Assembly (NCBI GenBank): GCA_036927565.1
Contig: JAYESD010000008.1
Coordinates: 123,841,498 to 123,905,497 of the forward strand
Length of the DNA stretch: 64,000 bases
From: Tuctoria greenei
Lineage: Eukaryota > Streptophyta > Magnoliopsida > Poales > Poaceae
Direction: 5' to 3'
Made by a program: the position numbers and the translations under genes
The notes under the pieces: generated by a model
What the model was told of the DNA's origin: nothing
Database searches by the model: none
Seen by the model: only the letters and a program-made list of their open reading frames with translations
Shown here: positions 1 to 10,858 of the stretch, piece after piece
How the letters are laid out: each line of letters begins with the position of its first letter
How positions within the stretch are numbered: the first letter of the stretch is position 1

Positions 1-556
1 TTACTTTTGTGTTTTGATCAATAAAATTTGTAGTCTACAGGAGCTTTTGTTCCTTGTTCGTCCGACTTGTTTCAGACAAGTTTTTCTCGTCGAGTTTCTG
101 CACACCACTACCTTGTTTTGGTGGTTTTATCATAGCTCGAGCTTTACAGATCCAATTGATGTGATTCTTTTTGGATTGTCTTCAAAACTTGATTATCTAT
201 CATCTATGAAAATTTCACGGTCATTGGATTTGTGGTTTTGGATTTACACGAGTTTCATTGCAGTGTTGTAGATCTGGTTTTTCTCGGATAGAACAGATTG
301 ACCTTTGTTCAATCTTTCAATCATAACTTGAGTTTTTCTTGACGGATTTTTGTGATTCTTGTTGTGACGTCTTTGTAACTTGGTTATCCACAATCTATAC
401 TAGTTTTGTCACAATTGATCACATTTAGATTAGTCACACACACGATTTCTTTAACAGATCAATTTTCTGTCGAGGGGTTTTTGTTACTTCCGCTAAAAAG
501 TTGTAATCTACCATTCAACCCCCCTTGTATCTTTTCATTTGCTATTCGATCCTACA
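1..556 (+). repeat. 3' part of a Copia 5' LTR (element X, copy A)
   Basis: Window-edge fragment of the same LTR that is complete at 22990-24766; position 1 corresponds to 24212. It ends CCTACA at 551-556, directly before a Met-tRNA primer site, which fixes the LTR boundary. It carries an AATAAA signal near 21-26. The short ORFs here lie inside the LTR and are not genes. The rest of the LTR lies outside the window. Confidence 0.9.
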
Positions 557-571
557 ATTGGTATCAGAGCC
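557..571 (+). other. Primer-binding site of Copia X, copy A
   Basis: ATTGGTATCAGAGCC follows the LTR end directly and matches the usual plant initiator Met-tRNA primer site (TGGTATCAGAGC). In copy B the site reads GGTATAAGAG, with one changed base. Confidence 0.9.
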
Positions 572-617
572 ATAGTGTTCTAATATTTGAGATTTGCACG
601 TGTTTTGGATAATCATC

Positions 618-1805
618 ATGGAGAAATACTTCGCAAAACCTTGTGTGTTTAGTGGTATTGATTTTCAGGTTTGGAAGGCACGTATGGAAGCCTTCATCCA
701 GGTGCAGGGCTTTGCAATATTGTAAAATATGTACAAGTACTACGATGTGCCATCAAATGATCAAGTTACATCTACAAATATGAGATATGCTGACGACAAC
801 AACAACAAGGCTCAGAACTTGATCATACAAGGATTAACTCAAAGCAACTTTGACCGTGTTTCACATCTCCGATCTGCGTACAATGTGTGGAAAGCACGTT
901 TTGACTACCACGAAGGATCCAACACGATCAAAGAGGTAAGGCAAGATATGTTCAATAAAGAATATATGCGCTTTGAGATGCAACCAGGTGAGTCCATCAA
1001 CGATCTCTTTGCTCATTGTAATAAAATTCTCAGCAACTTGTGGAGCATCAATGTTAATTTTTCAGACGCTGAGAATGCTAGGAAATAACTAAGTGCACTA
1101 GACATGTCAATTTGGGAGATGAAAGTTACATCTATCGTGAATCTACTGTCATGAGTACACTTACTTTAGATGTTCTATATTATAAATTGAAAACTCATGA
1201 AATTGACATAATCTCACGTAAGAACCCCAACAAGTCTCTTGCATTTGTTTCTCAACATGACATGCCTAGCTCTAGCCAATGTTCGTCATGCGGTACACTT
1301 GCCTTGCTGTCCCCTCTAACCCTTGAACAGATTGAAGAATTTCCGGGGGAGGAGCTAGCACTTCTTTCTACTCGGGTCTCAAAAGCATTGCAAGATGTGT
1401 GAAATAGAAGGAGGGGAAGCGCCGATGCTCAACGATGCTTAGAATGTGGTAAGACAGAAAATTTTCATACAGATTGCCCTAATCTTTCAGGTCCTACTTC
1501 TCGTGATGAAAAGCAAACAAGGACGAAGCACTTCTCTGCAAACGATAAGAAGAAAAAGAAGAGTTTTACAGGACGTCAATTGGTGAGCAATTTTATCTCC
1601 GCACTTCAAGAACTTGGCTCAAGCGATGTGGACATCGGAAGTGACAAGATGAAGAAGATTTGGCAAATTTGTTCTTCATGGCGGGCAAATCAAGATCAAG
1701 CATGGAGGAGGCCGAACACAACAGCGACAATGAAGAGGTATATCCCACATGCGAAGAAATGTGTGATGCTATTTCTCGTGCCACTATTATAGTTAAGAAA
1801 AAGGA
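618..1805 (+). pseudogene. gag: Copia gag, broken (element X, copy A)
   Basis: Would encode the capsid/nucleocapsid part of a Copia polyprotein. The ATG at 618 follows the primer site by about 45 bases. The N-terminal stretch (starting MEKY) is stopped by TAA at 723-725, continues in frame from 729, and meets TAA at 1086-1088; a frame change leads to the stretch at 1112-1402. A degenerate zinc knuckle (CLECGKTENFHTDCP) lies at about 1436-1482; the usual Gly-His pair is lost. A lysine-rich stretch follows, and reading is cut at 1806 by the chromovirus LTR. The same stops occur in copy B, so they predate the duplication. Copy A keeps the last Cys of the knuckle, which copy B has lost. Confidence 0.85.
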
Positions 1806-4800
1806 TGTCACACCTGGTGAAAAGAAGACAACCAGATGCTTTCCACATGTATGTCAGGATCAGTTCAACTCATACATGTGTAGACGAAAGTGAAATACCA
1901 AAATAATGCCATGTTCGAGTACATCACCTTATTACATAAATGACCTTCCAGGTCTAAAATAAAAGTACACAAGCAGCGGAAAAACATAACAAAGGGCTCC
2001 AAACACAGGCGTTGCACGGGGGAGTGCCAGCCTAGAACATCTCTTTGGGATCTCCGTAGAAGTCCTGGTTCTCCACCTCCGCGTCTTCGAAGACTGGGGG
2101 GGGGGGGGGGGGAGTATGCAACTAACAAGTTTGAGTACCAACGATACTCGCAAGTTGGGAAGTTATGACATGTGTGGTTCACAACAAGGAAGGCAAATAA
2201 TAGGTAAATCACTATAGCAGTTACAACCTACTCTTAAATGTTATTAAGCACCTACATCTAGGTGAAATCCCAACCAATATCCCAAAATTAATCCAGGTAA
2301 GACCAAACCCAAACCATCCATTATGTAACCATGTGCTAATTATGAATTTGGTTTCCAAGCCACTCATGTCCGTGAGCACGACTATCTAGAAATTTTGACA
2401 AAACTTTGCAGAGTGTGTATCCTTTACCCACAGTTCGTGATTTCATCTCCTGTTGCCAGGTGGACTAAGGTAAACCTCCCTGATGCCCGTGGTAGCCAAC
2501 CACAATACACACTTCTGTAGGTGTGTGGCCAGGAGATCACTACGAGGTGTTTCCGATGGTTCTCCCGACTTGCAATGGGTACTCTATGGTTTCACTGCTC
2601 CGGCACCTGGAGTCTGTTTTCCCTCCGCCAGGAGAAGCCCCCTCTTGAGCCATGCGGATCCCAAGGCAAAACCCATTATCCGCCCGTTCAATTACCTATC
2701 CTACATCGGGATAGACCAAATTACTAAACCAAGTTGTCCCATATACAATTCTGTGGTGATACTAAAAGGCTTAGCAACTTCCACCGTAAACCGGTCCTTA
2801 GAATCCGATAGGTGTCAAGCCCCAAACCAAGGTCTTGTGCACGCATGCACCAGTCCATACAAAACCCCTATCAGATTCCTATCTACTAAATTCCGTTATA
2901 GCCATCAATTCATGTATCATAATACATCAAATGAAATCTTGTAGATAAATAGATCATATTTCAATTAAGCATGGCTAAGCGTAAACTAATTCAATAGTAA
3001 AACACCCAAACCATGTTGACAAGGAATATTGTGGAAAATCTAGGAAAACATAACATAGGATTCATATTTTAATTTAGCATGCAACTAACTAAAAATTAAC
3101 AAAAAGGGTGCAAGTATGGTCAAGGAACTTGCCTCCAAACTGTGCCTCAGGGTCGATGGGAAATTGTTGCTCTTGCAGGTTAAAAGTTGGTTCTGGCCCC
3201 GACTCTAATTTACGACGAAGCAAGAAAAATAACATACAATAAGAACACAATAAAATGCAAACAATTCAAATAAATGCAAATTCCTACGCAAAAGTGATTT
3301 TAGGGTTTATTTAATTTATAGGCATAATATCAATTGTTGAGAATTTAGAGCTAAGTGAAATATATTGAGTAAAACATATTTTTAACAATTTTTGTACCAT
3401 TTTTATTTTTATTAGAAACCTAAAAATATTTTCTAGAAATTTTATCCTTCAAAAATATGCTAAAAATAGATTTATAATCAATAATGTAAATTTTACATTT
3501 TTTACACTATTTTTATTAATTATTTCTATGTGCAAAACAATTTTTATGAACTAAATATACTTAAAAAGTATTTTTATGACTATTTCAGCAATTTAAATGA
3601 ATTAATAAAAATAATACAGAAATGAAAATAAATAAAACATATTTAAATCTGTTTTTATAATTATTTTATACAAATTAAGGACTTTTATTTAATTTCTAGA
3701 ACTAATAGGGGCTTTTCTTTAAAAACAGAACTACTCCAGTGGCTAAAAATAATTTTTATTATGTCCAGGGATTATTCTACAATTTTCCAGAATTTATTTG
3801 CTATTTTATAATATTGCATGGGCTTTGAAACACTTTTTCTTAAATTAACCAGTATTTTCCTAATTTCCAGAAAGTCTAGGGGCTAGTTTGATAATTCTAG
3901 GGGTGAGACTTGAATTCCACAGGAACCCAGGGGGTAGCCCACAAGATTCCAGGGGCTTGGGCGCAAAACTGGCGGCGGGAAAAGTGGTTTGAACGTGGGC
4001 CGTTGGATTTAAAATGGTTGGCCCCGATTTTATTAACCGAAGGGGTATGTTGGGTTTTAATCCTGGCCGTAGAATCAAAATGGATGACGAGCATTGAGCC
4101 ACGTCGCCCCGGCTAGGGTCGGGCGGCGGCGCCGAGCGTGCGCGGCGGCAAGCTCGCCGGCGGCGGTCAAAAACCATGCTGCAGAGGCTTCGGGGCATAT
4201 TCATCTAGCGCAAAATGAAGAGGGGGACTAGGGGACCTCACCGAGGGTTGTCGCATGGCCGGAGGAGAAGCAGAGGGTGGTCGGCGATGGCGATTGGCGG
4301 CAGAGCTCCTCGGCGCCCGACGAAGTCGGCGACGCAGAGGCGATATCCCCCAACGAAGTTGTTCGACAAGCTCCTGGGGACGCGCCAAAGGTGTTAGACA
4401 AGGTGTCGTGGACGGAGATTGAAGGAACCGACGGGAACGCGATCGCCAACACTTACCTCGACGACAGCTAGGGTTTGAGAGTGTCGGGGTGAGGAAATTG
4501 AGGGGGGGGGGACGTCCGGTATTTATAGGGCTTCAGTGTGGAAACGGTCGGCGGTCATGATGGGCACGACGCGCCTCGTGATTGAGGTGAAACGATCGAC
4601 ATTGATAGGGGGGGGGAGTGGGCGGCGCGGTGATGGCGTGCGAGCATTATGCGCGGGTGCGGCAGGAGTGGATGGAGGCCCTGACAGGCGGGACCGGCCA
4701 GTCAGCGAGGGGGAGAGAGGGGGTGCGGGCGCGAGCCGGTGCGGGAGAGAGAAGGGAAGTGGGCCGGGGGCGAGAATTCGGCCCATGGACTGGCTTTCCT

Positions 4801-5023
4801 TTTTCTTTTCCCTTTTCTTTTTCTTTTGTGTTTTCTTTTTCTTCTCTTTTATGTTTTGAATTTGTAAACCAAATTTCTAGCGAATTTGAATTTTTTAAAA
4901 ATTCACACAAACATTCAAACATGATGCAACTTGCTTTATATGAATTTTATTCCCAAGAAAATGTTTTTATCTCATGAGAAATTCATTTTACAATTTTTTT
5001 CTCTATAAATAGTGGGTGTTACA
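1806..5023 (-). repeat. 3' LTR of chromovirus copy A
   Basis: On the plus strand it runs from TGTCACACC to GGTGTTACA, which on the element strand is TGTAACACC...GGTGTGACA with matching short inverted ends. Length about 3.2 kb, long for this class. It contains a 17-base G run (2096-2112), an AT-rich block (about 3240-3850) and a GC-rich block (about 4100-4780). Several ORFs of 60-120 codons overlap here on both strands; none matches a domain and I do not call them genes. Confidence 0.9.
4518..4530 (-). promoter_or_regulatory. Putative LTR promoter TATA box (chromovirus A, 3' LTR)
   Basis: On the minus strand the sequence reads CCCTATAAATACC, a strong plant TATA box. A C/T-rich stretch and an AAACCCTAGC motif typical of plant 5' leaders follow downstream on the same strand (about 4470-4510). 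The same arrangement occurs in copy B at 28713-28725 and near 42330-42342. Promoter activity is inferred. Confidence 0.55.
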
Positions 5024-5037
5024 ATTCTACCCCCCTA
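5024..5037 (-). other. Polypurine tract of chromovirus A
   Basis: Minus strand TAGGGGGGTAGAAT lies directly before the LTR start TGTAACACC. It primes plus-strand DNA synthesis in such elements. It begins within about 35 bases of the end of the pol reading frame. Confidence 0.85.
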
Positions 5038-5069
5038 AAAAGAAATCTCGCCCTCGAGATTTGGACATC

Positions 5070-6480
5070 CTAAGAGAATAGATTGGGAAACTCCGCCTTG
5101 AGGTCTTCTTCTCTTTCCCATGTTGCCTCTTCTTCTGAGTGATGTTTCCATTGGACATTGCACATACGAGTAACCTGATTTTTTGTAACTCGTTCTGATG
5201 TCTCGAGAATCTTAACAGGTTGTTCTGCATAAGTCAAATCCTCTTGCATGTCTACCGCTTCCAGTGGCAATTGGTCTTCAGACACTCTTAAGCATTTCTT
5301 TAATTGTGACACGTGCAACACGTCATGTACATCTTATAAGTGAGATGGTAGCTCGAGCCGATAGGCTACTTCTCCTCTTTTCTCCAATACCTTGAAAGGA
5401 ACAATATATCGGGGTGATAACTTGCCCTTCACTTTGAATCGTCTCAACCTTCTCACGGGTGACACCTTGAGATACACAAAATCACCAATCTCAAATGACA
5501 GATCACAACGTCGAGTATCAGCATAACTCTTCTGCCTTGACTGAGCCGTCATCAAATTCTTCCGGATTTCATGTATATGTCTCTCAGCTTCTCTTAACAC
5601 TTCAGGCCCAAATACTTGGCTTTCCCCAGTTTGATTCCAAAACAATGGTGTTCTGCACTTCTGTCCATACAAAGCTTCAAACAGAGACATCTTCAAACTA
5701 GCTTGATAACTATTGTTATAGGAGAACTCAGCATATGGTAGGTTCTTATCCCAACTCCTACTGTTTTTCAAAGCACACGCTCTCAACATATCTTCAAGAA
5801 TTTGATTAGTGCGCTCTGTTTGACCGTCAGTTTGCGGATGATATGCCGAGCTGAAATTCAGTCGGGTATCCATAGACTCATGCAACTTTTGCCAAAATCT
5901 GGAGGTGAACTGAGTACCCCTATCCTATATTATTGTCTTTAGAACTCCATGCAGGCACACAATTCTTGCCATATATAGTTCTGCCAATCTTGAACCAGAA
6001 TAGCTTTCTTTTACTGGGATAAACTGAGCCACTTTGGTCAAGCGGTCCACTATGACCCATATAGAGTCGTATCCTGACTGAGTTCTTGGCAATCCCACAA
6101 TAAAGTCCATACTTATTTCTTTCCATTTCCATTCAGGAATTTTAATTGGTTCAAGTAACCCCGCTGGTCTTTGATGTTCTGCTTTGACCTTCTGACATGT
6201 GTCACATAGTGCTACATACTCCGCCACGTCGCGTTTCATTCCATGCCACCAATATCGAATATTTAGATCTTGAAACATCTTTGTGCTTCCCAGATGAATA
6301 GAATATGACGAATCATGGGCTTCTCTCAGTATCAACTCCCGAATCTCCTTGATATCAGGTACACATATTTTCTTCCCTAGCCATAAAGTTCCCTATTCAT
6401 CTTCTTTAAACTTTGGTGCTTTTCCTTCTTTCATTAGTTGCTTAATCTTCTGGATCCACTTATCATTCTTTTTCCCCTCA
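5070..6480 (-). pseudogene. pol: Integrase and chromodomain part of pol (chromovirus A)
   Basis: Read from 6480 down. The zinc-binding N-terminus has EAHDSSYSIH and CDTCQ (HHCC pattern). The catalytic core shows SMDFIVGLP (first Asp), DRGTQF (second Asp) and GQTERTNQ (the Glu), followed by GKLSPRYIVPF and VLHVSQLKKC. The C-terminal chromodomain (about 5070-5260) has VQWKHHSEEEATWE. In-frame stops interrupt the frame near 5334 (after PSHL), near 5925 (just before DRGTQF) and near 6393 (after KEDE). Copy B has Gln at the last of these, so that stop is specific to copy A. The domain set is typical; this copy cannot make a full protein. Confidence 0.9.
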
Positions 6481-6489
6481 CAAATATCT

Positions 6490-7290
6490 TTCCCAAAGTA
6501 GAATCTACTTCCATAGATACTACCTCAGTATTAGTCACGGTACTAAGGTTTAGCCTTGCGAATTCCTCACATAACTACGGTTGTTGACCTTGCAGTGCCA
6601 AGCTATTGCATTGAGCTGATCTGCTTAACGCATCTGCGACCACATTAGCTTTTCTAGGATGGTAGTTGATTCCAACATCAAAGTCATTGATAAGTTCCAA
6701 CCATCGATGTTGTCTGAGATTTAGATCTGGTTGGGTGAAGATATACTTCAAACTCTTATGGTCCATATAAATTTCAGTTCTTTTTCCTATCAGATAATGC
6801 CTCCATAATTTCATGCATGCACTACAGCTGCTAACTACAAATCACGAGTAGGGTAATTTCTTTCATGCTTTCTAAGTTGATGTGAAGCATAAGCCACTAC
6901 ATGCCCATCTTGCATCAGTACACAGCCTAATATTTGTCCCGATGCATCGTAGTAGACTGCAAATTCTTTTTGCATATCTGGCATAATCAACACTGGAGCA
7001 GTAATTAACCTTTTCTTTAGCTCTGTAAAACTGGCTTCACACTCTGGTGTCCACTTGTATACAGCTCCCTTCTCAAGTAACTTTGTTAACGGACGAGATA
7101 TTTTTTAGAATCCTTCGATGAACCGGCGATAATAGCCAACCATACCCAAGAAACTCCTGATTTCCCCAACATTTTATGGTGTTTTCCAATTCAGAACATT
7201 TTTCACTTTACCAGGGTCTACTGCTATTCCTCCTTGTGATATAACATGTCCCAGAAATGACACTTCCTTCAACCAGAACTCACATTTACT
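6490..7290 (-). pseudogene. pol: RT end and RNase H part of pol (chromovirus A)
   Basis: RNase H signatures TDHKSLKYIFTQ-like (here MDHKSLKYIFTQ), WLELINDFDVGINYHP and KANVVADALSR lie at 6575-6814. Upstream on the minus strand, RT-thumb and connection motifs (FLGMVGYYRRFI, WTPECEASF, YYDASGQILG) can be read at about 6840-7200, interrupted by several stops. The site 6485-6489 (TATCT) is the empty counterpart of the gag-only element insertion in copy B. Confidence 0.85.
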
Positions 7291-7610
7291 TAGCTTTGCA
7301 TACAACTGATGTCACGAAGTTTTTGTAAGGCCAGTCTTAGGTGCTCCTCATGTTCCTCTTCACTTTTGGAGAATATTAAAATGTCGTCAATAAACACCAC
7401 GACAAACTTATCCAGATATTCCATAAACACCTTATTCATAAGGTACATGAAATAAGCTGGGGCGTTAGTCAAGCCAAAAGACATGACTGTGTACTCATAT
7501 AATCCATATCTCGAAACAAATGTCGTCTTGGGTATGTCTGAGGGTCGTATCTTCAATTGGTGATACCCTGAACGCAGATCAATCTTCGAGAACACACAAG
7601 CACCTCTCAA
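7290..7610 (-). pseudogene. pol: Reverse transcriptase core (chromovirus A)
   Basis: Polymerase palm segment with KIDLRSGYHQLKIR, MSFGLTNAPAYF and the catalytic FIDDILIF, all intact in this open segment. It is out of frame with the upstream RT part: a one-base loss just after DLFD (about 7607-7612) breaks the reading frame. A second frame change follows QKLRD near 7290. Both breaks are also in copy B, so they are older than the duplication. Confidence 0.9.
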
Positions 7611-8902
7611 CTATCAAACAAATCTTCAATCCTTGGTAAAGGATACTTATTCTTGATAGTTACTGTGTTGAGTGCGTGATAATCCACACACAACCTCTGT
7701 GTGCCATCTTTCTTGGGCACAAATATCACTAGAGCTCCCCAGGGTGAGGAACTAGGACGAATGTATCCTTTTGCTAACAACTCATTGATATGATCCTCCA
7801 ATACTGCCAATTGTTTAGCATCCACCCTGTATGGCCGCTTGTAAATTGGTGCATTTCCAGGCACTAATTCAATGATGAATTCAATTTCTCTGTTAGGGGG
7901 CATACCCGGTAGTTCCTCAGGAAACACATCCGGAAAGTCACAAAAAACTTTGATCTCTTGTACTCCTTCAGCTTGATTGAGTCGTATTTTCTGAACTGGT
8001 GCTTGATCAGGACGGAACTCCACATTTGTGCCATCGGTATGAGTTAAGCATACTGTTCTGGTGGCAAAGTGGATCACTCCTTTGTACTTGGTTAACCAAT
8101 CCATTCCGAGAATAATGTCTATTCCTTGTGACTCCAGCACTATAAGGTTTGCTAAGAATGCTACCCCCCTAATGCTTATGCTTACATTAGGGCATACTTG
8201 CCTTGTCAGCATCTCTCCTCCAGGAGAGTTGACTACTAATACTTGAGTCATTAATGTAATAGTCATTCCATGTCTTCTTATGAATTCTTTTGCTATGAAT
8301 GAATGTGTTGCACCGGAGTCAAACAATACTATAGAAGGATGGGAATCAGCAGGGAACGTATCGATCACCACATCCGATGCGTCTTGGGCTTCCTCCAAAA
8401 CAACATGATTGACCCTTACTCTGGACTGGTTCTGCTGCTTATGCTTCTTCGGGCAGTTGTTGGAGTAGTTTCCCTTGTCCCCACATATGTAGCAAGCTCC
8501 CCGAGCACTGGTGTCTTGAGCCTTGTTTCTTTGTTGATTCTGTTGTGGTTGCCCAGTTGGTCGAGGATTTGAAATCATAGGACGTTGTTGATACATTTGA
8601 GGGCGTTGCGGTTGCATCTGCTGGTACTGTGGGCGAGCATACTGAGCTTGAGGTCTGAATGAAGAGTTGTTGGCGTCCCGCTGACCTTGATTATTGCCCA
8701 TGGGATGACTCATGTGTCCCGATTGTTGTGGGTTGAAGCGAGGACGATTGTTGCTTGAAGACTGTCCCATCATCATCTTCCTTTTTTGATCTTCTCCCTC
8801 GCATTGTTTCTTCTTTCTTTCCACCGTAAAAGCTTTGTCCACCAGATGTTGAAATCTAGCATAGTCACTGGAAGACATCATCAACTGTATCTCTTTGTCC
8901 AA
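7607..8902 (-). pseudogene. gag-pol: Gag C-terminus, protease and RT N-terminus (chromovirus A)
   Basis: Open stretch of 431 codons. A Gln-rich gag linker (residues 50-130) precedes a knuckle CYICGDKGNYSNNC (residues 137-150) whose zinc-binding His is replaced by Asn. The protease has the expected LFDSGATHSF (Asp 195) and ILGMDWL. The RT N-terminus has PYRVDAKQLA, GYIRPSSSPWGA and RLCVDYHALN. It is separated from the upstream gag by a TAA that is specific to copy A (copy B has Glu there). It ends at the shared frameshift after DLFD. Confidence 0.9.
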
Positions 8903-8905
8903 TCC

Positions 8906-9561
8906 TTACTTGAAACAGAATTGCTTTTTAGCATCAGTATCAACATCTCCTGGGGCGTAGCGAGATAGTTGTGTAAACTTGTCCAAATACCCCCTTATGT
9001 TCATGTTCTCTTGCTTCAATGCTAGGAACTCCAAACGTTTGGCTTGAATCTCTCCTTCAGGCACGTGATGATTGCAGAAGTTTTCTCTGAACTCCTCCCA
9101 TGTGATGTTGTCTGGGTTATTATGGGCTGCAGTGAAAGCAGTCCACCAATAAGCTGCAGGTCCATGAAGTTGGTGTGATGCCAATAGTACCCTTTCCCTT
9201 CCTTCACATTGGACAATCCTTAGTTTACTTTCAATTGTATTGATCCAGTCGTCTGCATCCATAGGTTCCACGACGTTGGAAAAGCGTGGAGGTTGAGTGT
9301 TCATGAAGTCTCTCAAGCAAAATCTTGGAGGTGGTGGTGGTGCTGGAGGAGGGGGGGTGGTGGTGCTTGTTGAGCCTGTTGCATGTTGTTCACAATTTGT
9401 GTTAAATTTTGCATCATTTGTAGCTACATGGCCATCATATGCTGCATTTGATTTGCAGCTGGTGCTCCACGGGCACCTCTTCCATTCCATTGAGGTAGCG
9501 GGACTTCATTGTCTTGATTGGGTGGCACACCACGTCCACGTTCTCTTCCTCTTCCTGCCAT
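8906..9561 (-). pseudogene. gag: Gag N-terminal and capsid part (chromovirus A)
   Basis: Starts at the ATG at 9561 (MAGRGRGR), an Arg/Gly-rich N-terminus. An in-frame TAG follows QHMMAM near 9425 and is shared with copy B. A proline-rich tract (about 9320-9370) has a length change in this copy that shifts the frame. The capsid domain reads PPRFSNVVEPMDADDW, AYWWTAF and WEEFRENF, typical of a retrotransposon gag. The stop at 8906-8908 is private to copy A. Confidence 0.85.
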
Positions 9562-9798
9562 CTGAGGTTGGGGTGTTGCTTTAGACTAAGAAGATAAGAG
9601 AGAAACTATTCTATACGACTTTCCCACTATATGCATCAATAAGGAATATGAGAAATAAAGGTCATTTCATTAAGCAAACTCAAACATGGATAATCAAGTT
9701 CTCAAAGCAAAATCATACAACTCAAGATTACATAGATCGTTACTACATCGCTCTTATAACAACTAATGGGTAAATGTCTTAATCTTGAGTCGTAGGGC

Positions 9799-10676
9799 AG
9801 GTCAGAGTCTACTCTCGCTCCTCGGGATCCTCCTCCTCGTCCGGGTCTTCATCATCATCTCCATCATATCCCGAGATGCTTTCATGAGACTCGTTGCCAT
9901 GCGGAGGAGAGTTGGCAGGCTATTGCGGCACAGAAGGCTCCTCTGAATCTAGCTCCTCGTCTGAAGATTGGTCCATTGACTTAGTGTTGCCATGGCCGAT
10001 GGCGGTCAGGAGAGTCCGGGATCCAAGTGGAGGTGTCAGAAGCATACCCATCCGGGTCCACGTCGGTGATCCGACGGTACCTTCTCACTTGCCTTTCATA
10101 GTGTGCTGCAAGGTCACGGACATCCTGAATTTCTTGCTGAGCCTTGTGGAGTCGAATGCTGAGGCTCTCCACGTCATCAACTATCTAGTGAGTTTGTGGA
10201 AGGGTCAAGGGCCCCTCCACGAACCTGGTGATGAAGTTGCCAGTGCCGCTTGGACGCAGGGGAGTGTAGGCGTGCACCGAGTTCCGTAGCTGGTAGCGGT
10301 AAGTGTGACTCCAAAAGGTGATGGCCTCCCAACTGACATCTTGTTCAGCATGACATCGGTAGCTCCTTGCGGCAGGAGTACGATGCACCTTGAGTAGTTC
10401 ATCCCCATAGTAGACAAACAGCTTGCATGACCACTCTACCCGGTAGGGGCACTGCATCTCGATGGAGTGGTAGGTGAGTGCCAGTCTCTCGTGCCTGTAG
10501 CCGGCATCATGCAGTATGGCTTGAAGTCGGCATCGAAGTCGTCCTGCAACTCTCCCATCAGTACGAATCACCACCGCACATTGAGGATCGTTGAGCGGGG
10601 TACGGCGGGCAGCAATCCTTTGGTTAGGAACATAGCCTCCAGTGGACATGCGAGAAGTTCTCCTGACGTTGGCCAT
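9799..10676 (-). pseudogene. Extra sense ORF upstream of gag (ORF0-like), copy A
   Basis: Lies between the primer site and gag, same strand. The open part 10185-10676 starts MANVRRTSRM and has 163 codons. It contains an Arg-rich start, a central part with HSIEMQCPYRVEWSCKLF and TPLRPSGTGNF. A TAG at 10182-10184 is private to copy A (Gln in copy B). The frame continues to a coiled-coil-like part (SLSIRLHKAQQEIQDV), and a shifted frame gives an acidic tail (SMDQSSDEEL...). I recognise no enzymatic domain. Extra ORFs in this position are known in some grass chromoviruses (RIRE3/RIRE8 type); the link is inferred from position. Confidence 0.6.
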
Positions 10677-10842
10677 CCAAAATTTTGAAACAGGAGAGTG
10701 TTAGTAATAAAACAAATTAAGGAGTAAGTGAAACAAGTACAAGGTAAAGAATACAAAGAAATTTTACAACTATTAATATTTGAAAATAGTAAAGTCCTTA
10801 AATCGTCCTTTTCTATCTAGGCTTGCGTCCTACGGGCAACAC

Positions 10843-10855
10843 GGCTCTGTTACCA
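10843..10855 (-). other. Primer-binding site of chromovirus A
   Basis: The minus strand reads TGGTAACAGAGCC three bases inside the 5' LTR end. This resembles the Met-tRNA site TGGTATCAGAGC with one difference. It orients the element on the minus strand. Confidence 0.8.
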
Positions 10856-10858
10856 CTT

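Noticed and set aside
557..571. tRNA-like sequences at LTR borders (also 31592, 60607)
   Set aside because: Only primer-binding sites complementary to tRNA 3' ends; there is no cloverleaf and no tRNA gene.
2483..2944. Plus-strand ORF of 153 codons, repeated at 26683 and in part at 11687 and 40452
   Set aside because: Lies in the chromovirus LTR against the element direction, has no domain, and is broken in the LTR2 copies.
3860..4860. Many overlapping GC-rich ORFs of 60-110 codons on both strands (also 13281-13720, 28366-28980, 42046-42735)
   Set aside because: They lie inside the chromovirus LTRs, overlap on both strands, match no domain, and change length between LTR copies. They are by-products of GC-rich sequence.
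5495..5701. Plus-strand ORFs over the integrase (also 29689-30003)
   Set aside because: Shadow frames opposite a clear integrase reading.
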